From the NCBI RefSeq assembly GCF_029910215.1, contig NZ_CP110395.1, forward strand, positions 2,914,001 through 2,978,000: a stretch of DNA of 64,000 nt. The letters run 5' to 3'. Under the pieces are notes generated by a model. It made no database searches, was not told the DNA's origin, and worked only from the letters and a program-made list of their open reading frames with translations. The position numbers and the translations under genes were made by a program. This document shows positions 35,316 to 44,457 of this stretch, one piece after another (the stretch's first letter is position 1; each line of letters opens with the position of its first letter). Origin of the DNA: Paraburkholderia sp. D15. GTDB lineage: Bacteria > Pseudomonadota > Gammaproteobacteria > Burkholderiales > Burkholderiaceae.

Positions 35316-36260
35316 ATGTCTACCCTGCCCCGTCCACTCGATCTCGATTCGATCCAGGCGTTCGTGCTGGTCGCCGATCTCGGCAGTTTCACGCGCGCCG
35401 CCGAGATCATGGATACGTCGCAGGCCGCGATCAGCCTCAAGCTCAAGCGGCTCGAAGAGCGGCTGGGATACCGTCTGCTGGAGCGGACGCCGCGCGTGGT
35501 GCGGCTGTCGGCACGCGGCGACAGTTTCATCGGCGCCGCCCGGCAGTTGCTGCTGGCCCACGAGCAGGCGCTGGCCGGCGCCGCCGACGCGCCCGAGCGC
35601 CGTCTCAAACTCGCCATCAGCGATCACGTGGCGGGGCCGAATCTGCCCGCCTTGCTGGCGCGGCTCGCCGCTTACGATCCGTTGCTGGTCATCGAAGTGC
35701 GGATCGGCGCGTCGCGCGACGTGCTGGCGTGGTTCGAGCGCGGCGAGGTGGACGCGGCGATCGGGCGTCGCGAGGGCGGCCGGCGGGAAGGACGTGAGGG
35801 GCTTGCTGGACGCGACGAACGCGCGGGCCGCTCGAAACGCGAAATGCGGGATCGCTACGATCGGGACGACGGCCAGTTGCTCGCCGAGGAGCGGCTAGGC
35901 TGGTTCGCGGCGCCGGGCTGGCAGCATCGCGAGGGGCAGCCGCTGCGGCTCGCGACGCTGGCCGCGCCGTGTGGCATCCGCGCGATCGCCACCGAGGCGC
36001 TCGATGCGGCGGGAATCGCGTGGACCGAGGTGTTCGTGGGCGGCGGCGTGATGGCGGTCGGCGCGGCGGTCAGCGCGGGGCTGGCGGTGGCCGCGCTCGC
36101 GCATCGGGTGGCGCCGCCGGGCGCGGTGGAAGTCGGCGAGCGGCTGGGCTTGCCGGTGTTGCCGATCGCGCAGGTCGTGCTGTTGACGCGATTGAGCGAT
36201 CCACGTTCGCGGGAGACCTTGCGGGCCGTGAGTTCGGCGTTTATGAGTTCGGCATATTGA
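35316..36260 (+). CDS. LysR-family transcriptional regulator with Arg-rich insertion
   Basis: 314-residue regulator. The N-terminal helix-turn-helix is canonical (DLDSIQAFVLVADLGSFTRA, AAISLKLKRLEERLGYRLLE). The substrate-binding domain starts at about residue 90 (LKLAISDHVAGPNLPALLAR). Between about residues 150 and 185 a highly charged insert (GGRREGREGLAGRDERAG) interrupts the domain where family members have a short loop after the first lobe. The remaining lobe (FVGGGVMAVGAAVSAGLAVA) is normal. It is divergent from the DUF4865 gene. Effector unknown. Confidence 0.88.
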   Translation: MSTLPRPLDLDSIQAFVLVADLGSFTRAAEIMDTSQAAISLKLKRLEERLGYRLLERTPRVVRLSARGDSFIGAARQLLLAHEQALAGAADAPERRLKLAISDHVAGPNLPALLARLAAYDPLLVIEVRIGASRDVLAWFERGEVDAAIGRREGGRREGREGLAGRDERAGRSKREMRDRYDRDDGQLLAEERLGWFAAPGWQHREGQPLRLATLAAPCGIRAIATEALDAAGIAWTEVFVGGGVMAVGAAVSAGLAVAALAHRVAPPGAVEVGERLGLPVLPIAQVVLLTRLSDPRSRETLRAVSSAFMSSAY

Positions 36261-36426
36261 AGGGGGTGTTGGTCTTCCGCGCGTCGGATCTGCGCTCGAT
36301 CGACCTTGACCAACGCAGAACGATGGATCTGGGCGTTCGGATTCGCCTCGTCAGAAAGCGCATCGCGGCCATCAGGTTCGCATCCGCTTACGACGGGTTC
36401 GACAAACCGGCCACCGACGGCGGATG

Positions 36427-36458
36427 AAAAAGAATGGCCCGCTGTGTGCGGGCCATTC
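36427..36458 (-). terminator. Rho-independent terminator of the SH3/repeat gene
   Basis: GAATGGCCCGC (36432-36442), loop TGTGT, GCGGGCCATTC (36448-36458). On the minus strand five T follow directly. It lies about 90 bp beyond the stop codon of the leftward gene at 36550 and may also help end the convergent lysR transcript. Confidence 0.82.
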
Positions 36459-36549
36459 GACGTTTCTGGTCAGGTCAAGGTGAGTGCCGACTGGTTAAGT
36501 CGAGCGTGGTGTCGGGAAGCGCAAGTCTGATCCGTGATATCGCTTTCGA

Positions 36550-37443
36550 TCAGTTGCGTTGATCAGGCGGACGGCCACGGTCGCCGCCACCGCCACCTCC
36601 ACCACCGCCGCCATTTGGCGGCCGGCCTCCGCCACCTTGCGGAGGTCCGCCCGGACGACCGCCTCCGGCTCCCGGTGGCGGCCCACCTGGTCGACCACCA
36701 TCCGCTCCCGGCGGCGGACCACCCGGCCTGCCTCCCCCCGCTCCCGGCGGCGGACCGCCCGGCCTACCACCGCCCGCGCCCGGCGGCGGACCACCCGGCC
36801 TGCCTCCCCCCGCTCCCGGCGGCGGACCACCCGGCCTACCTCCCCCCGCTCCCGGCGGCGGACCACCCGGCCTGCCTCCCCCCGCTCCCGGCGGCGGACC
36901 ACCCGGCCTGCCTCCCCCCGCTCCCGGCGGCGGACCACCCGGCCTGCCTCCTCCCGCTCCCGGCGGCGGACCACCTGGACGCCCCGGCGGCGGCCTGCCC
37001 GCCCCCGGTCTCGGCGGCGGAGGCGGCGGATGATGCGCCCAACGCGACTGCTGCCCATACCACGGGCGGCCGCGATAGTAGTTGCCCCAATACGAGCCGA
37101 TCGAAAACGTCACGATCGGCAAGCCGATCGCCACGCCGTAATTCATCACCGGCACGTTGCTGCCTTGATACGGATAGGTGAGGCGTCCCGCGTAGACCCA
37201 GCCGCGCAGATTCGGCGCGGCGACGTCGCACCATTGATAGTTGCTCAGACAGCCCATCACCGTCAGCGGTACGCCGCCGGGCAACTGGGTGACGATCGGG
37301 TAGTCCGACGCCGGACCGGCGCGCACATTGACCGTGCTGCTCGTGTAGGCCTGCGACTGCGCGTTCGCCGCGATGGGCACGGCCAGCAGTCCAGCCGCCG
37401 CGAACATGCATCGATGAAGACATCGAACGAGGGGTTGTTTCAT
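36550..37443 (-). CDS. Secreted SH3-domain protein with Pro/Gly tandem repeats
   Basis: 297-residue protein. Start ATG 37443 has AGGAGAAAGAGA directly upstream. A signal peptide (LVRCLHRCMFAAAGLLAVPI, then AANAQ) precedes a bacterial SH3 domain (about 28-95; STVNVRAGPASDYPIVTQLP, GVPLTVMGCLSNYQWCDVA, GWVYAGRLTYPYQG). A short hydrophobic region VAIGLPIVTFSIGSYWGNYY follows, then about ten copies of the 12-residue unit RPGGPPPGAGGG and a Gly-rich end. SH3b domains usually bind peptidoglycan. The repeat tail may span the periplasm or be disordered. Repeat number is likely variable between strains. Confidence 0.87.
   Translation of the reverse strand: MKQPLVRCLHRCMFAAAGLLAVPIAANAQSQAYTSSTVNVRAGPASDYPIVTQLPGGVPLTVMGCLSNYQWCDVAAPNLRGWVYAGRLTYPYQGSNVPVMNYGVAIGLPIVTFSIGSYWGNYYRGRPWYGQQSRWAHHPPPPPPRPGAGRPPPGRPGGPPPGAGGGRPGGPPPGAGGGRPGGPPPGAGGGRPGGPPPGAGGGRPGGPPPGAGGGRPGGPPPGAGGGRPGGPPPGAGGGRPGGPPPGADGGRPGGPPPGAGGGRPGGPPQGGGGRPPNGGGGGGGGGGDRGRPPDQRN
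36660..36990. repeat. 36-bp tandem repeats inside the SH3 protein gene
   Basis: About nine to ten units of 36 bp, in phase with the reading frame (12 codons). Unit starts are recognisable at 36706, 36742, 36778, 36814, 36850, 36886, 36922 and 36958 by the motif CCCGGCGGCGGACC. Several adjacent units are nearly identical at nucleotide level, implying recent duplication or gene conversion. Confidence 0.9.
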
Positions 37444-37804
37444 TCTCTTTCTCCTCTGCTTCCCGCCTGTTTTACGTCTTCCAAGGGACCGGGCGCCGGA
37501 CGCGGCACGCGTGACACCGGCAATTCGCGGCAATGTACAGCGACACTCAGCGGCACCCGGTGCCACTGGCGATGCCGGCGACGCCGACGATACCGCGCAG
37601 CACTCACGCGTCATTCACCCCGGTTGCACGCCGCATGCCTGAAAGCGTTCCGTCACCGCCCCCGGCCATTCATGCGTCGTCCCTTCCCGCACCGCAAGAT
37701 TTCGTAACCACCCTGCCGAACTCACGCGTTGTTCCGGCGTCCGGATCGCCGCGACTGGACCGATCATCCGAGGCACGAAAAACCGATGCCTTCCCGGGAG
37801 CGCC
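37444..37804. other. Divergent intergenic region (SH3 gene / LprI-like gene)
   Basis: 361 bp carrying the promoters of two divergent genes. No gene, hairpin with U tract or repeat family is apparent; only moderately GC-rich DNA with short GGTGCC-type repeats. Confidence 0.4.
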
Positions 37805-38434
37805 ATGAACCACCTTCGCCCGTGCCTGATTCCTTCGCTGGTCGTCACGCTATGGCTTGCCAGCGCGTCCGTGAACGCCCGCGCGGCCAGTTTCGATTGC
37901 GGCAAGGGACGCTCATCGACCGAGCAGATGATTTGCCACGATCCCGCGCTCTCCGCGCTCGACGACACGCTGGGTCAACTGTACTGGAAAGCGCGGCGGC
38001 GGGCGGTGAACCGGCGGGCGTTCATCGTCGATAGCGACAGCAAGTGGGCATGGCGGGAAGCGAATTGCCGCGACGCCGCGTGTCTTCAGACGTGGTACGC
38101 GACGCGCATCGAGGAACTGCGACGCGCGAGCGAAGGCGCAGCGGAAGTCGCGAACACGGCGGGCGTGGAACTGGACACGGAAGCGGCGAAAGCACCCGTG
38201 CCGATCACCAGGGACAAGCCAGCCAGGCCACGATCGGCACACGCACTGAGCGCCGCCACAACGCCGCTCGAATGCACGGCCTCGAACCTTGGCATCGCAA
38301 TCAGCGAGCAATGCGCCACCGTGATCAAAGGCAGCAACCCGTGGCACTACACCGCGCACAACGGCGACTGGTTTTGCGGCATCGCGACGTTGCCGGCCGC
38401 CGCGGCGGAGGTCGCGGCGAACGCCGCACCGTGA
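37805..38434 (+). CDS. Secreted LprI-like (DUF1311) protein
   Basis: 209 residues. A signal peptide (MNHLRPCLIPSLVVTLWLAS, ending VNARA) is followed by an LprI/DUF1311 domain, about residues 28-105: SFDCGKGRSSTEQMICHDPA, LSALDDTLGQLYWKARRRA, WREANCRDAACLQTWYATRI. LprI of mycobacteria inhibits lysozyme; in proteobacteria the domain is widespread and usually unassigned. Four Cys in the domain fit two disulfides. The C-terminal 100 residues are Ala/Thr-rich and contain three more Cys (PLECTASNLGIAISEQCATV, then WFCG), possibly a second small domain. GGGAG lies just before the ATG. Confidence 0.82.
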   Translation: MNHLRPCLIPSLVVTLWLASASVNARAASFDCGKGRSSTEQMICHDPALSALDDTLGQLYWKARRRAVNRRAFIVDSDSKWAWREANCRDAACLQTWYATRIEELRRASEGAAEVANTAGVELDTEAAKAPVPITRDKPARPRSAHALSAATTPLECTASNLGIAISEQCATVIKGSNPWHYTAHNGDWFCGIATLPAAAAEVAANAAP

Positions 38435-38555
38435 ACCGCGTCGCCGCCTGAGCGTGGCGACACGGCGTATAAAAAGGCGCGACACCGGCCGCGCGAACAG
38501 TGCGGCCAGTGCCCTCGGCGTGGTGCCCCTACAAAAAAACAGACTGCGACGCCCC

Positions 38556-39725
38556 TTACTTCGGCAACGTCCCATCCACGCCCTGCACGAACCAGTTCAG
38601 GCGCAGCAGTTCGGGATCGCTCAACGCCTTCCCCGCCGCGACCTTGACCGCGCCGGATTGATCGACGATTGGTCCGGCGAACGGATTGAAGCGTCCCGCG
38701 ACGATGTCGTCGCGCTTCTGGTTCAAGGCCTTCTGCGCGGCGGGCGACACCGCGCCGGTATTGATGTCGGCGAGGTCGATCGCCTTCTCCTTCAGCCCCC
38801 ACCAGACCGGCGTGTTATTCCACGTGCCCGACATCACCTGATCGACCAGATGCGTGTAGTACACGCCCCAGTTGCTCACGCACGCGCCGAGCTGCGCGTT
38901 CGGCCCGAACTTCTTCATGTCCGAATCCCAGCCGAACGCATGCACCTTCTTCTGTTCGGCGGTCTGCATGGTCGCGGTCGAATCGGTGTTCTGGATCAGC
39001 ACGTCGGCGCCCTGCCCGATCAACGTTTCGGCGGCCTGCTTCTCGCGGCCCGGATCGAACCAGCTGTTGATCCACACCACCTTCACGCGAACCTTCGGGT
39101 TGACCGAGCGCGCGCCCATCGTGAAGGCGTTGATGTTGCGCACCACCTCGGGCACCGGCACCGAGCCGACGAAGCCGAGCGTGTTCGACTTCGTCGTGTA
39201 CCCGGCGACGAGCCCGGCAAGGTACGCGCTCTGATACGTGCGCACGTCATAGGTGGCGAAGTTGGCGGCCTTCTTGTAGCCGGTCGCGTGTTCGAACACG
39301 GCATCCGGAAAGTCCTTCGCGACCTTCAGTTCGAAGTCCTGGAAACCGAAGCTCGACCCCACCACGATCTTGTTGCCCTTCGACGCCAGATCGCGAAACA
39401 CCCGTTCCGAATCCGCCGACTCCGGCACGTTCTCGACGCGCGTCACCTTGATCCTGTCGCCGAACTTCGCCTCGACTTCCTTCACGCCCTGTTCATGCGC
39501 GTAGGTCCATCCCGCATCGCCAGGATTGCCGAGGTACACGAAGGCGACGCCGATCGGCTGCGTGGTGGCCGCCTGCGCCGCCGTACCCGGGAACGCGCAG
39601 AGCGCGCCCAGTGTGCCGAATGCCGCCGCCGCGCCGAGCGTGGTGGAGAGCATCGCCGCTGCCACGGCGCGCAGAGTCTTGATACGCAATGAACGATGCA
39701 GTGCTCGCGCCGACTTTGTTGTCAT
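38556..39725 (-). CDS. BMP-family ABC transporter substrate-binding protein
   Basis: 389-residue periplasmic binding protein of the BMP/PnrA/Med family, which binds purine nucleosides or related compounds. A long signal region (VAAAMLSTTLGAAAAFGTLG) precedes the mature start near ATTQPIGVAFVYLGNPGDAG. Family motifs: VVGSSFGFQDFELKVAKDFP, AYLAGLVAGYTTKSNTLGFV, INSWFDPGREKQAAETLIGQ, DVLIQNTDSTATMQTAE. No permease or ATPase genes are adjacent, so it must partner with components encoded elsewhere, or be a sensor-type protein. It is monocistronic, with AT-rich DNA upstream (39800-39880). Confidence 0.9.
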   Translation of the reverse strand: MTTKSARALHRSLRIKTLRAVAAAMLSTTLGAAAAFGTLGALCAFPGTAAQAATTQPIGVAFVYLGNPGDAGWTYAHEQGVKEVEAKFGDRIKVTRVENVPESADSERVFRDLASKGNKIVVGSSFGFQDFELKVAKDFPDAVFEHATGYKKAANFATYDVRTYQSAYLAGLVAGYTTKSNTLGFVGSVPVPEVVRNINAFTMGARSVNPKVRVKVVWINSWFDPGREKQAAETLIGQGADVLIQNTDSTATMQTAEQKKVHAFGWDSDMKKFGPNAQLGACVSNWGVYYTHLVDQVMSGTWNNTPVWWGLKEKAIDLADINTGAVSPAAQKALNQKRDDIVAGRFNPFAGPIVDQSGAVKVAAGKALSDPELLRLNWFVQGVDGTLPK

Positions 39726-39963
39726 GGGTTCTCCGAGGGGATGAAGGTGCTTGCGGTCCGAGCCGCGACGCCGGGCGTACGCGGCTGGGCTTCAGCATAG
39801 GCGGCCATATTCGTCGGTCAATTTCAGCGCAAAAAAATAATTTTTATTCCGTCTGCATCGTTTTTCTAATTTTGGTGTGTCGCCAACCTGTTCGATGAAA
39901 TCGGACGGGTGCATCGGCCAGGCGGTACGGCAACGGCTGCTTCAACGCGCAATATGCAGCTCA

Positions 39964-40260
39964 TCAACGCGGCATCGCGAGATCGTCTTCAGGCGGCCCG
40001 GCGTCGCCGAACAGATCGGCGCACAGACTCTCGCCGATCTCGCTCAGGCGGGCGGTGCCGGTACCCGCCTCGCTGAAGGTGGTATGCACGAGACCGCCGT
40101 CCGTCAGCGCGGTGAGTTGCCGGCGCAGCGCGCTCATCGGCATGCCGGCCTGCTTCGACAGCTTGGCGAGCGACCACGCGCCGCCGGGGCTTTCGCGATG
40201 CGCGCGCCAGAGTTGCGAGAGTACGGCGACGAGCGCCGGGTCGATTTCGTCGTCTTCCAT
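39964..40260 (-). CDS. Small winged-helix DNA-binding protein (ArsR/MarR-like)
   Basis: 98 residues, starting [20 protein letters not shown] with a good ribosome site (AGGGAGG about 10 bp upstream). The core [20 protein letters not shown] followed by [20 protein letters not shown] and [15 protein letters not shown] is a winged helix-turn-helix of the MarR/ArsR type. No ligand domain or metal-binding Cys/His set is visible. It lies 99 bp before the end of the MocR gene, in the same direction as it. Target unknown. Confidence 0.78.
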   Translation of the reverse strand: MEDDEIDPALVAVLSQLWRAHRESPGGAWSLAKLSKQAGMPMSALRRQLTALTDGGLVHTTFSEAGTGTARLSEIGESLCADLFGDAGPPEDDLAMPR

Positions 40261-40359
40261 TTTTTGTTGCCTCCCTGGCCACGTCCACTATCGCTGACTG
40301 CCTTTCGTTGATCGCCTGCCATACCGCCTATGCGCCGCCTTCACCCCACGCGCGGCACG

Positions 40360-41838
40360 TCACACCATCCCCGCGACCAGCTCGCCCAACACCTTCAATG
40401 CCGCCTCGGTCTGCGCGGTCCATGGATAGCTGTAATTCAGCCGGATGAAATGACGAAAGTCGTGACGCGTCGAAAACATCATCCCCGGCCCCACGGTGAT
40501 GCCGCGTGCGAGCGCCGCCTGATAGAGCCGCATCGAATCGACGTGCGCCGGCAACTCCACCCATAGCACATACCCGCCCTGTGGCGACGACATGCGCGTG
40601 CCGTCGGGAAAGAACCGCTGCACCATCGCCGTCATGATGCGCGCCTGCTGCCGGTACACCTTGCGCACATGCCGCAGATGCCGGTCGTAGCCGTCGTGCC
40701 GCAGATAATCGGCGACGGCGACCTGCGGCACAGAGGGCGTGGTCAGCGTATTCAGGAACTTCAGCTTCTCGACCTGCGCGCGATAGCGCCCCGGCAACGC
40801 CCAGCCGATCCGGTACGACGCGGTCAGACTCTTCGAGAACGACGCGCAATGCAGCACCAGCCCCTTGCTGTCGAAGCTCTTCAGCGTCGACGGCCGCGCA
40901 TCGCCGAAATACAGCTCCTGGTAGACGTCGTTCTCGATCACCGGAATCTCGTGCGCGCCGAGCAGTTCGACGAGCTGGCGTTTGCGCGCGTCGGGCATCT
41001 GGAAACCGAGCGGGTTCTGGAAATTCGGCATCACCATGCAGGCGGCGATCTTCTGTTCGCCGATCGCGCGCGCCAGTGCCTCGATGTCGATGCCGTGCTC
41101 GGGATGCGTCGCGACCTCGATCGCCCGCATGCCCAGACGCTCGATCGCGTGCAGCATCGCGTAGTAGGTCGGCGATTCGACGGCCACCGTGTCGCCGGGT
41201 TTGGCGACCGCCTGCAGGCTGAGGTTGATCGCCTCGGTCGCGCCGAGCGTGATGACGATCTCGTCCGGATCGACCGGCACGCCGTTCTCGGCATAGCGCC
41301 GCGCGATCTGACGGATCAGTTCGGGATTGCCGGGCGGCAAATCGTCGATCAGATTCCAGCTCGCCTGACGGCGCGCGATCGCGTTGGCGTACTGGTTGAT
41401 GCGCCGCCACGGGAACAGCGACGGATCGGGATACGGCGAGCCGAACGGCACCGCGTCGTGCGCGCGAATGCTGCGCAAGGTGGACAGCACGAGCCGGCTC
41501 ACGTCGACGGCGGCGGCCACCGGTGTCGTCTGCGGCGCGGGCGGGCGCGTCAGGCGCGCGGCGGCATTCGTGGCGCCGCCGGACAACGACGTGGCCGCAG
41601 CCGGCGCCTCCAGCGCAGCCGCCACCGACGCCGCGTCGCGCACGAAATACCCGGACTGCGGACGCGTCTCCACCAGCCCGCGGCTTTCCAGCAGCGCGTA
41701 CGCATGCAGCACCGTCTTGATGCTGACGCCGTGCTGCTGGCTCGCCTGCCGCACTGACGCGATCCGCTCGCCGGGCGCGAACACGCCACGGCGCATGGAT
41801 TCGGTGATATCGGCGGCGAGCTTTTCGTACAGGTTCAC
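40360..41838 (-). CDS. MocR-type GntR/aminotransferase fusion regulator
   Basis: About 492 residues. N-terminal GntR winged helix (NLYEKLAADITESMRRGVFA, ERIASVRQASQQHGVSIKTV) and C-terminal class-I aminotransferase fold with the PLP-lysine motif SFSKSLTASYRIGWALPGRY, plus VIENDVYQELYFGDARPSTL and YSYPWTAQTEAAL. MocR regulators use PLP to sense amines or amino acids. Start: GTG at 41838 gives MNLYEKL, the usual family start; a GTG at 41922 would add 28 residues with no similarity. No good ribosome site at either. A loop of about 45 Ala/Pro/Thr residues links the domains. It is divergent from the YdeP gene, a plausible target. Confidence 0.87.
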   Translation of the reverse strand: MNLYEKLAADITESMRRGVFAPGERIASVRQASQQHGVSIKTVLHAYALLESRGLVETRPQSGYFVRDAASVAAALEAPAAATSLSGGATNAAARLTRPPAPQTTPVAAAVDVSRLVLSTLRSIRAHDAVPFGSPYPDPSLFPWRRINQYANAIARRQASWNLIDDLPPGNPELIRQIARRYAENGVPVDPDEIVITLGATEAINLSLQAVAKPGDTVAVESPTYYAMLHAIERLGMRAIEVATHPEHGIDIEALARAIGEQKIAACMVMPNFQNPLGFQMPDARKRQLVELLGAHEIPVIENDVYQELYFGDARPSTLKSFDSKGLVLHCASFSKSLTASYRIGWALPGRYRAQVEKLKFLNTLTTPSVPQVAVADYLRHDGYDRHLRHVRKVYRQQARIMTAMVQRFFPDGTRMSSPQGGYVLWVELPAHVDSMRLYQAALARGITVGPGMMFSTRHDFRHFIRLNYSYPWTAQTEAALKVLGELVAGMV

Positions 41839-42099
41839 GGACGTGGGCTCAAGGATGGATTCGCCGGGAGGCGCAATAAAGGACACGAATAAGACACGGG
41901 CAGGACACGGCGAGGACACCACGCTGATCCATTCTCATGCCCGCCGGGCAACGGCCCGCACGCCAGTCTATGACAAAAGCCCCACAACTGTATCCCTCGC
42001 CTTTCCATTTTTCTGTATGCTGCGCGATCTTTGGAACACAGTAGGCTGTCCGGTATCGGCTGACCAGGCCATGTCGACGCCCAATCCGGCGGCATCATC

Positions 42100-44454
42100 A
42101 TGAAGAAACCCGAAGCTCGCATCGAACCCTATACGCACCCCGCCGCCGGCTGGGGCGCGCTGAAGTACGTCGCCATCAACCTCATCAAGGAAAAGGTGGC
42201 GGGCGGCAACTACCGCACGCTGCTCAAGCAGAATCAACCGGACGGCTTCGACTGCCCCGGCTGCGCGTGGCCGGACCGCGAGCACGCGTCCACCTTCGAA
42301 TTCTGCGAGAACGGCGTGAAGGCGGTGGCCGCCGAGGCGACCAGCAAGCGCGTGACGCCCGCGTTCTTCGAGGAGCACACGGTCGAAGCGCTGATGGCGC
42401 AGTCCGACTTCGAACTGGAACAGCACGGCCGCCTGACCGACCCGCTCGTCTACGACGCGCTGCGCGACCGCTACGTGCCGATCGGCTGGGACGAAGCCTT
42501 CGACCTGATCGCGCGCCACCTGAACGCGCTCGACAATCCCGACGACGCCGCCTTCTACACCTCGGGCCGCGCGAGCAACGAAGCCGCGTTCCTGTATCAG
42601 CTGTTCGTGCGCATGTACGGCACCAACAACTTCCCCGATTGCTCGAACATGTGCCACGAAGCGACCAGCCGCGGCCTGCCGGGCACGGTCGGCATCGGCA
42701 AGGGCACGGTCACGCTCGACGATTTCGAACATGCGGACACGCTGCTGATCTTCGGCCAGAACCCGGCCACCAACCATCCGCGCATGCTCGGCGAACTGCG
42801 CGAATGCGCGAAGCGCGGCGCGACCATCGTGTCGATCAATCCGCTGAAGGAACGCGGCCTCGAACGTTTCGCGAGCCCGCAGCATCCGGTGGAAATGCTG
42901 ACCATGGGCAGCACGAAGATCAGCTCCGTGTTCATCCGCCCGAAGGTCGGCGGCGATTTCGCGCTGATCAAGGGCGTCGCCAAACGCGTGATCGAACTGG
43001 ACGACGAAGCGCTCGCATCCGGTCTCGAACGCGTGCTCGACGTCGCCTTCATCGCCGAACATACGGTCGGCTTCGCGGCTTTCGCGGACGATCTGCGCGC
43101 GCAAAGCTGGGACACGGTGATCGCCGAATCCGGCGTGCCGTTCGAAGACGTGCTGAAGCTCGCCGACATCTACGTGAAGGGCCGCGCGGTGATTTCGACG
43201 TGGGGCATGGGCCTCACGCAGCACAAGAATTCGGTGCCGACGGTGCAGTTGCTGTCGAACCTGATGATGATGCGCGGCAATATCGGCCGGCGCGGCGCGG
43301 GCCTGTGCCCGGTACGCGGCCATTCGAACGTGCAGGGCGACCGCACGGTCGGTATCGAGGAACGGCCGACCCAGGCGTTTCTCGACCGCCTCGGCGAGGT
43401 CTACGATTTCGAGCCGCCGCGCGAGCACGGGCTCGACGTGGTGAATACGATTCAGGCGATGCTGGACGGCAAGGTGAAAGTGTTCATCGGCCTCGGCGGC
43501 AATTTCTCGATCGCGACGCCGGACACGCCGCGCACATGGGACGCGATGCGTTCGTGCGCGCTGACCGTGCACATCACCACCAAGCTGAACCGCAGCCACC
43601 TCGTGCACGGCCGCGACGCGCTGATCCTGCCGACCCTCGGGCGCACCGAGATCGATCTGCAGAACGGCGTCGCGCAGGGCGTGAGCGTCGAGGACTCGAT
43701 GAGCATGGTGCACATCTCGTACGGGATGAACAAACCGGCGTCGGAGAATCTGCTGTCCGAAATCGCGATCGTCGCGCGCATGGCGCAGGCGACGCTCGGC
43801 AGCGACAAGGTGGACTGGCTCGCGCAGGCGGCCGATTACGCGCTGATCCGCGACGGCATCGCGCAGGTGATCGACGGGTTCCAGGACTACAACGAGCGTC
43901 TGAAGAACCCCGGCGGCTTCCACCTCGGTGTCGCATCGCGCGACCGGATCTGGAAAACGCCGAGCGGCAAGGCGCAATTCCTCGTGCACGCGATCGCCAT
44001 GGATACGCCGATCCATCAAGCGCGCAAGCAGCACGGCGAGCGCCTGATGACCTTGATGACCACGCGTTCGCACGACCAGTACAACACCACGATCTACGGT
44101 CTCGACGATCGCTATCGCGGCGTCTATGGACAACGGCGCGTGCTGTTCGCCCACAAGGACGACATCGCGATGCTCGGTTTCGCCGCCGGTCAGCGCGTGG
44201 ACATCACCAGCGTCTGGGCCGACGGTATCGAGCGTCACGCGGACGGTTTTCTGCTGGTGGAGTACGACATTCCGCGCGGCTGTCTCGGCGCCTACTATCC
44301 GGAGACCAATCCGCTGGTGCCGCTCTCGTCGGTCGCCGACGGCGCGGGCACGCCGACGTCGAAGTCGATTCCGGTGCTGTTGAAGGCGTCCCGGGTTCAA
44401 GTGGAAGCGGATCGCGTCAGCGTCGTCGAGGCGGACGACGCCGTGACGGCGTGA
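42100..44454 (+). CDS. FdhF/YdeP-family molybdopterin oxidoreductase
   Basis: 784 residues, the size of E. coli YdeP. N-terminal Fe-S-like motif GFDCPGCAWPDREH with FEFCENGVKAVAAEATSKR, then the molybdopterin-binding fold: SNMCHEATSRGLPGTVGIGK, DTLLIFGQNPATNHPRMLGE, TWGMGLTQHKNSVPTVQLLS, RGHSNVQGDRTVGIEERP-type segment, and a C-terminal dinucleotide-binding domain (TRSHDQYNTTIYGLDDRYRG). In E. coli YdeP is linked to acid resistance; its substrate is unknown. It is divergent from a MocR regulator and convergent with a metallopeptidase gene whose stop is 3 bp away. No molybdenum cofactor chaperone (FdhD) gene is adjacent. Confidence 0.9.
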   Translation: MKKPEARIEPYTHPAAGWGALKYVAINLIKEKVAGGNYRTLLKQNQPDGFDCPGCAWPDREHASTFEFCENGVKAVAAEATSKRVTPAFFEEHTVEALMAQSDFELEQHGRLTDPLVYDALRDRYVPIGWDEAFDLIARHLNALDNPDDAAFYTSGRASNEAAFLYQLFVRMYGTNNFPDCSNMCHEATSRGLPGTVGIGKGTVTLDDFEHADTLLIFGQNPATNHPRMLGELRECAKRGATIVSINPLKERGLERFASPQHPVEMLTMGSTKISSVFIRPKVGGDFALIKGVAKRVIELDDEALASGLERVLDVAFIAEHTVGFAAFADDLRAQSWDTVIAESGVPFEDVLKLADIYVKGRAVISTWGMGLTQHKNSVPTVQLLSNLMMMRGNIGRRGAGLCPVRGHSNVQGDRTVGIEERPTQAFLDRLGEVYDFEPPREHGLDVVNTIQAMLDGKVKVFIGLGGNFSIATPDTPRTWDAMRSCALTVHITTKLNRSHLVHGRDALILPTLGRTEIDLQNGVAQGVSVEDSMSMVHISYGMNKPASENLLSEIAIVARMAQATLGSDKVDWLAQAADYALIRDGIAQVIDGFQDYNERLKNPGGFHLGVASRDRIWKTPSGKAQFLVHAIAMDTPIHQARKQHGERLMTLMTTRSHDQYNTTIYGLDDRYRGVYGQRRVLFAHKDDIAMLGFAAGQRVDITSVWADGIERHADGFLLVEYDIPRGCLGAYYPETNPLVPLSSVADGAGTPTSKSIPVLLKASRVQVEADRVSVVEADDAVTA

Positions 44455-44457
44455 TGC

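Noticed and set aside
36660..36990. Regular 36-bp repeats as a possible CRISPR array.
   Set aside because: There are no unique spacers; repeats are contiguous and in reading frame with a protein.
36559..37707. Plus-strand frames across the 36-bp repeats (Arg/Pro/Thr-rich).
   Set aside because: They are antisense to the SH3 protein, which has a signal peptide, ribosome site and recognisable SH3 domain.
41968..44400. Long minus-strand frame opposite the YdeP gene.
   Set aside because: Antisense of a well-supported molybdo-oxidoreductase; composition is typical of shadow translation.
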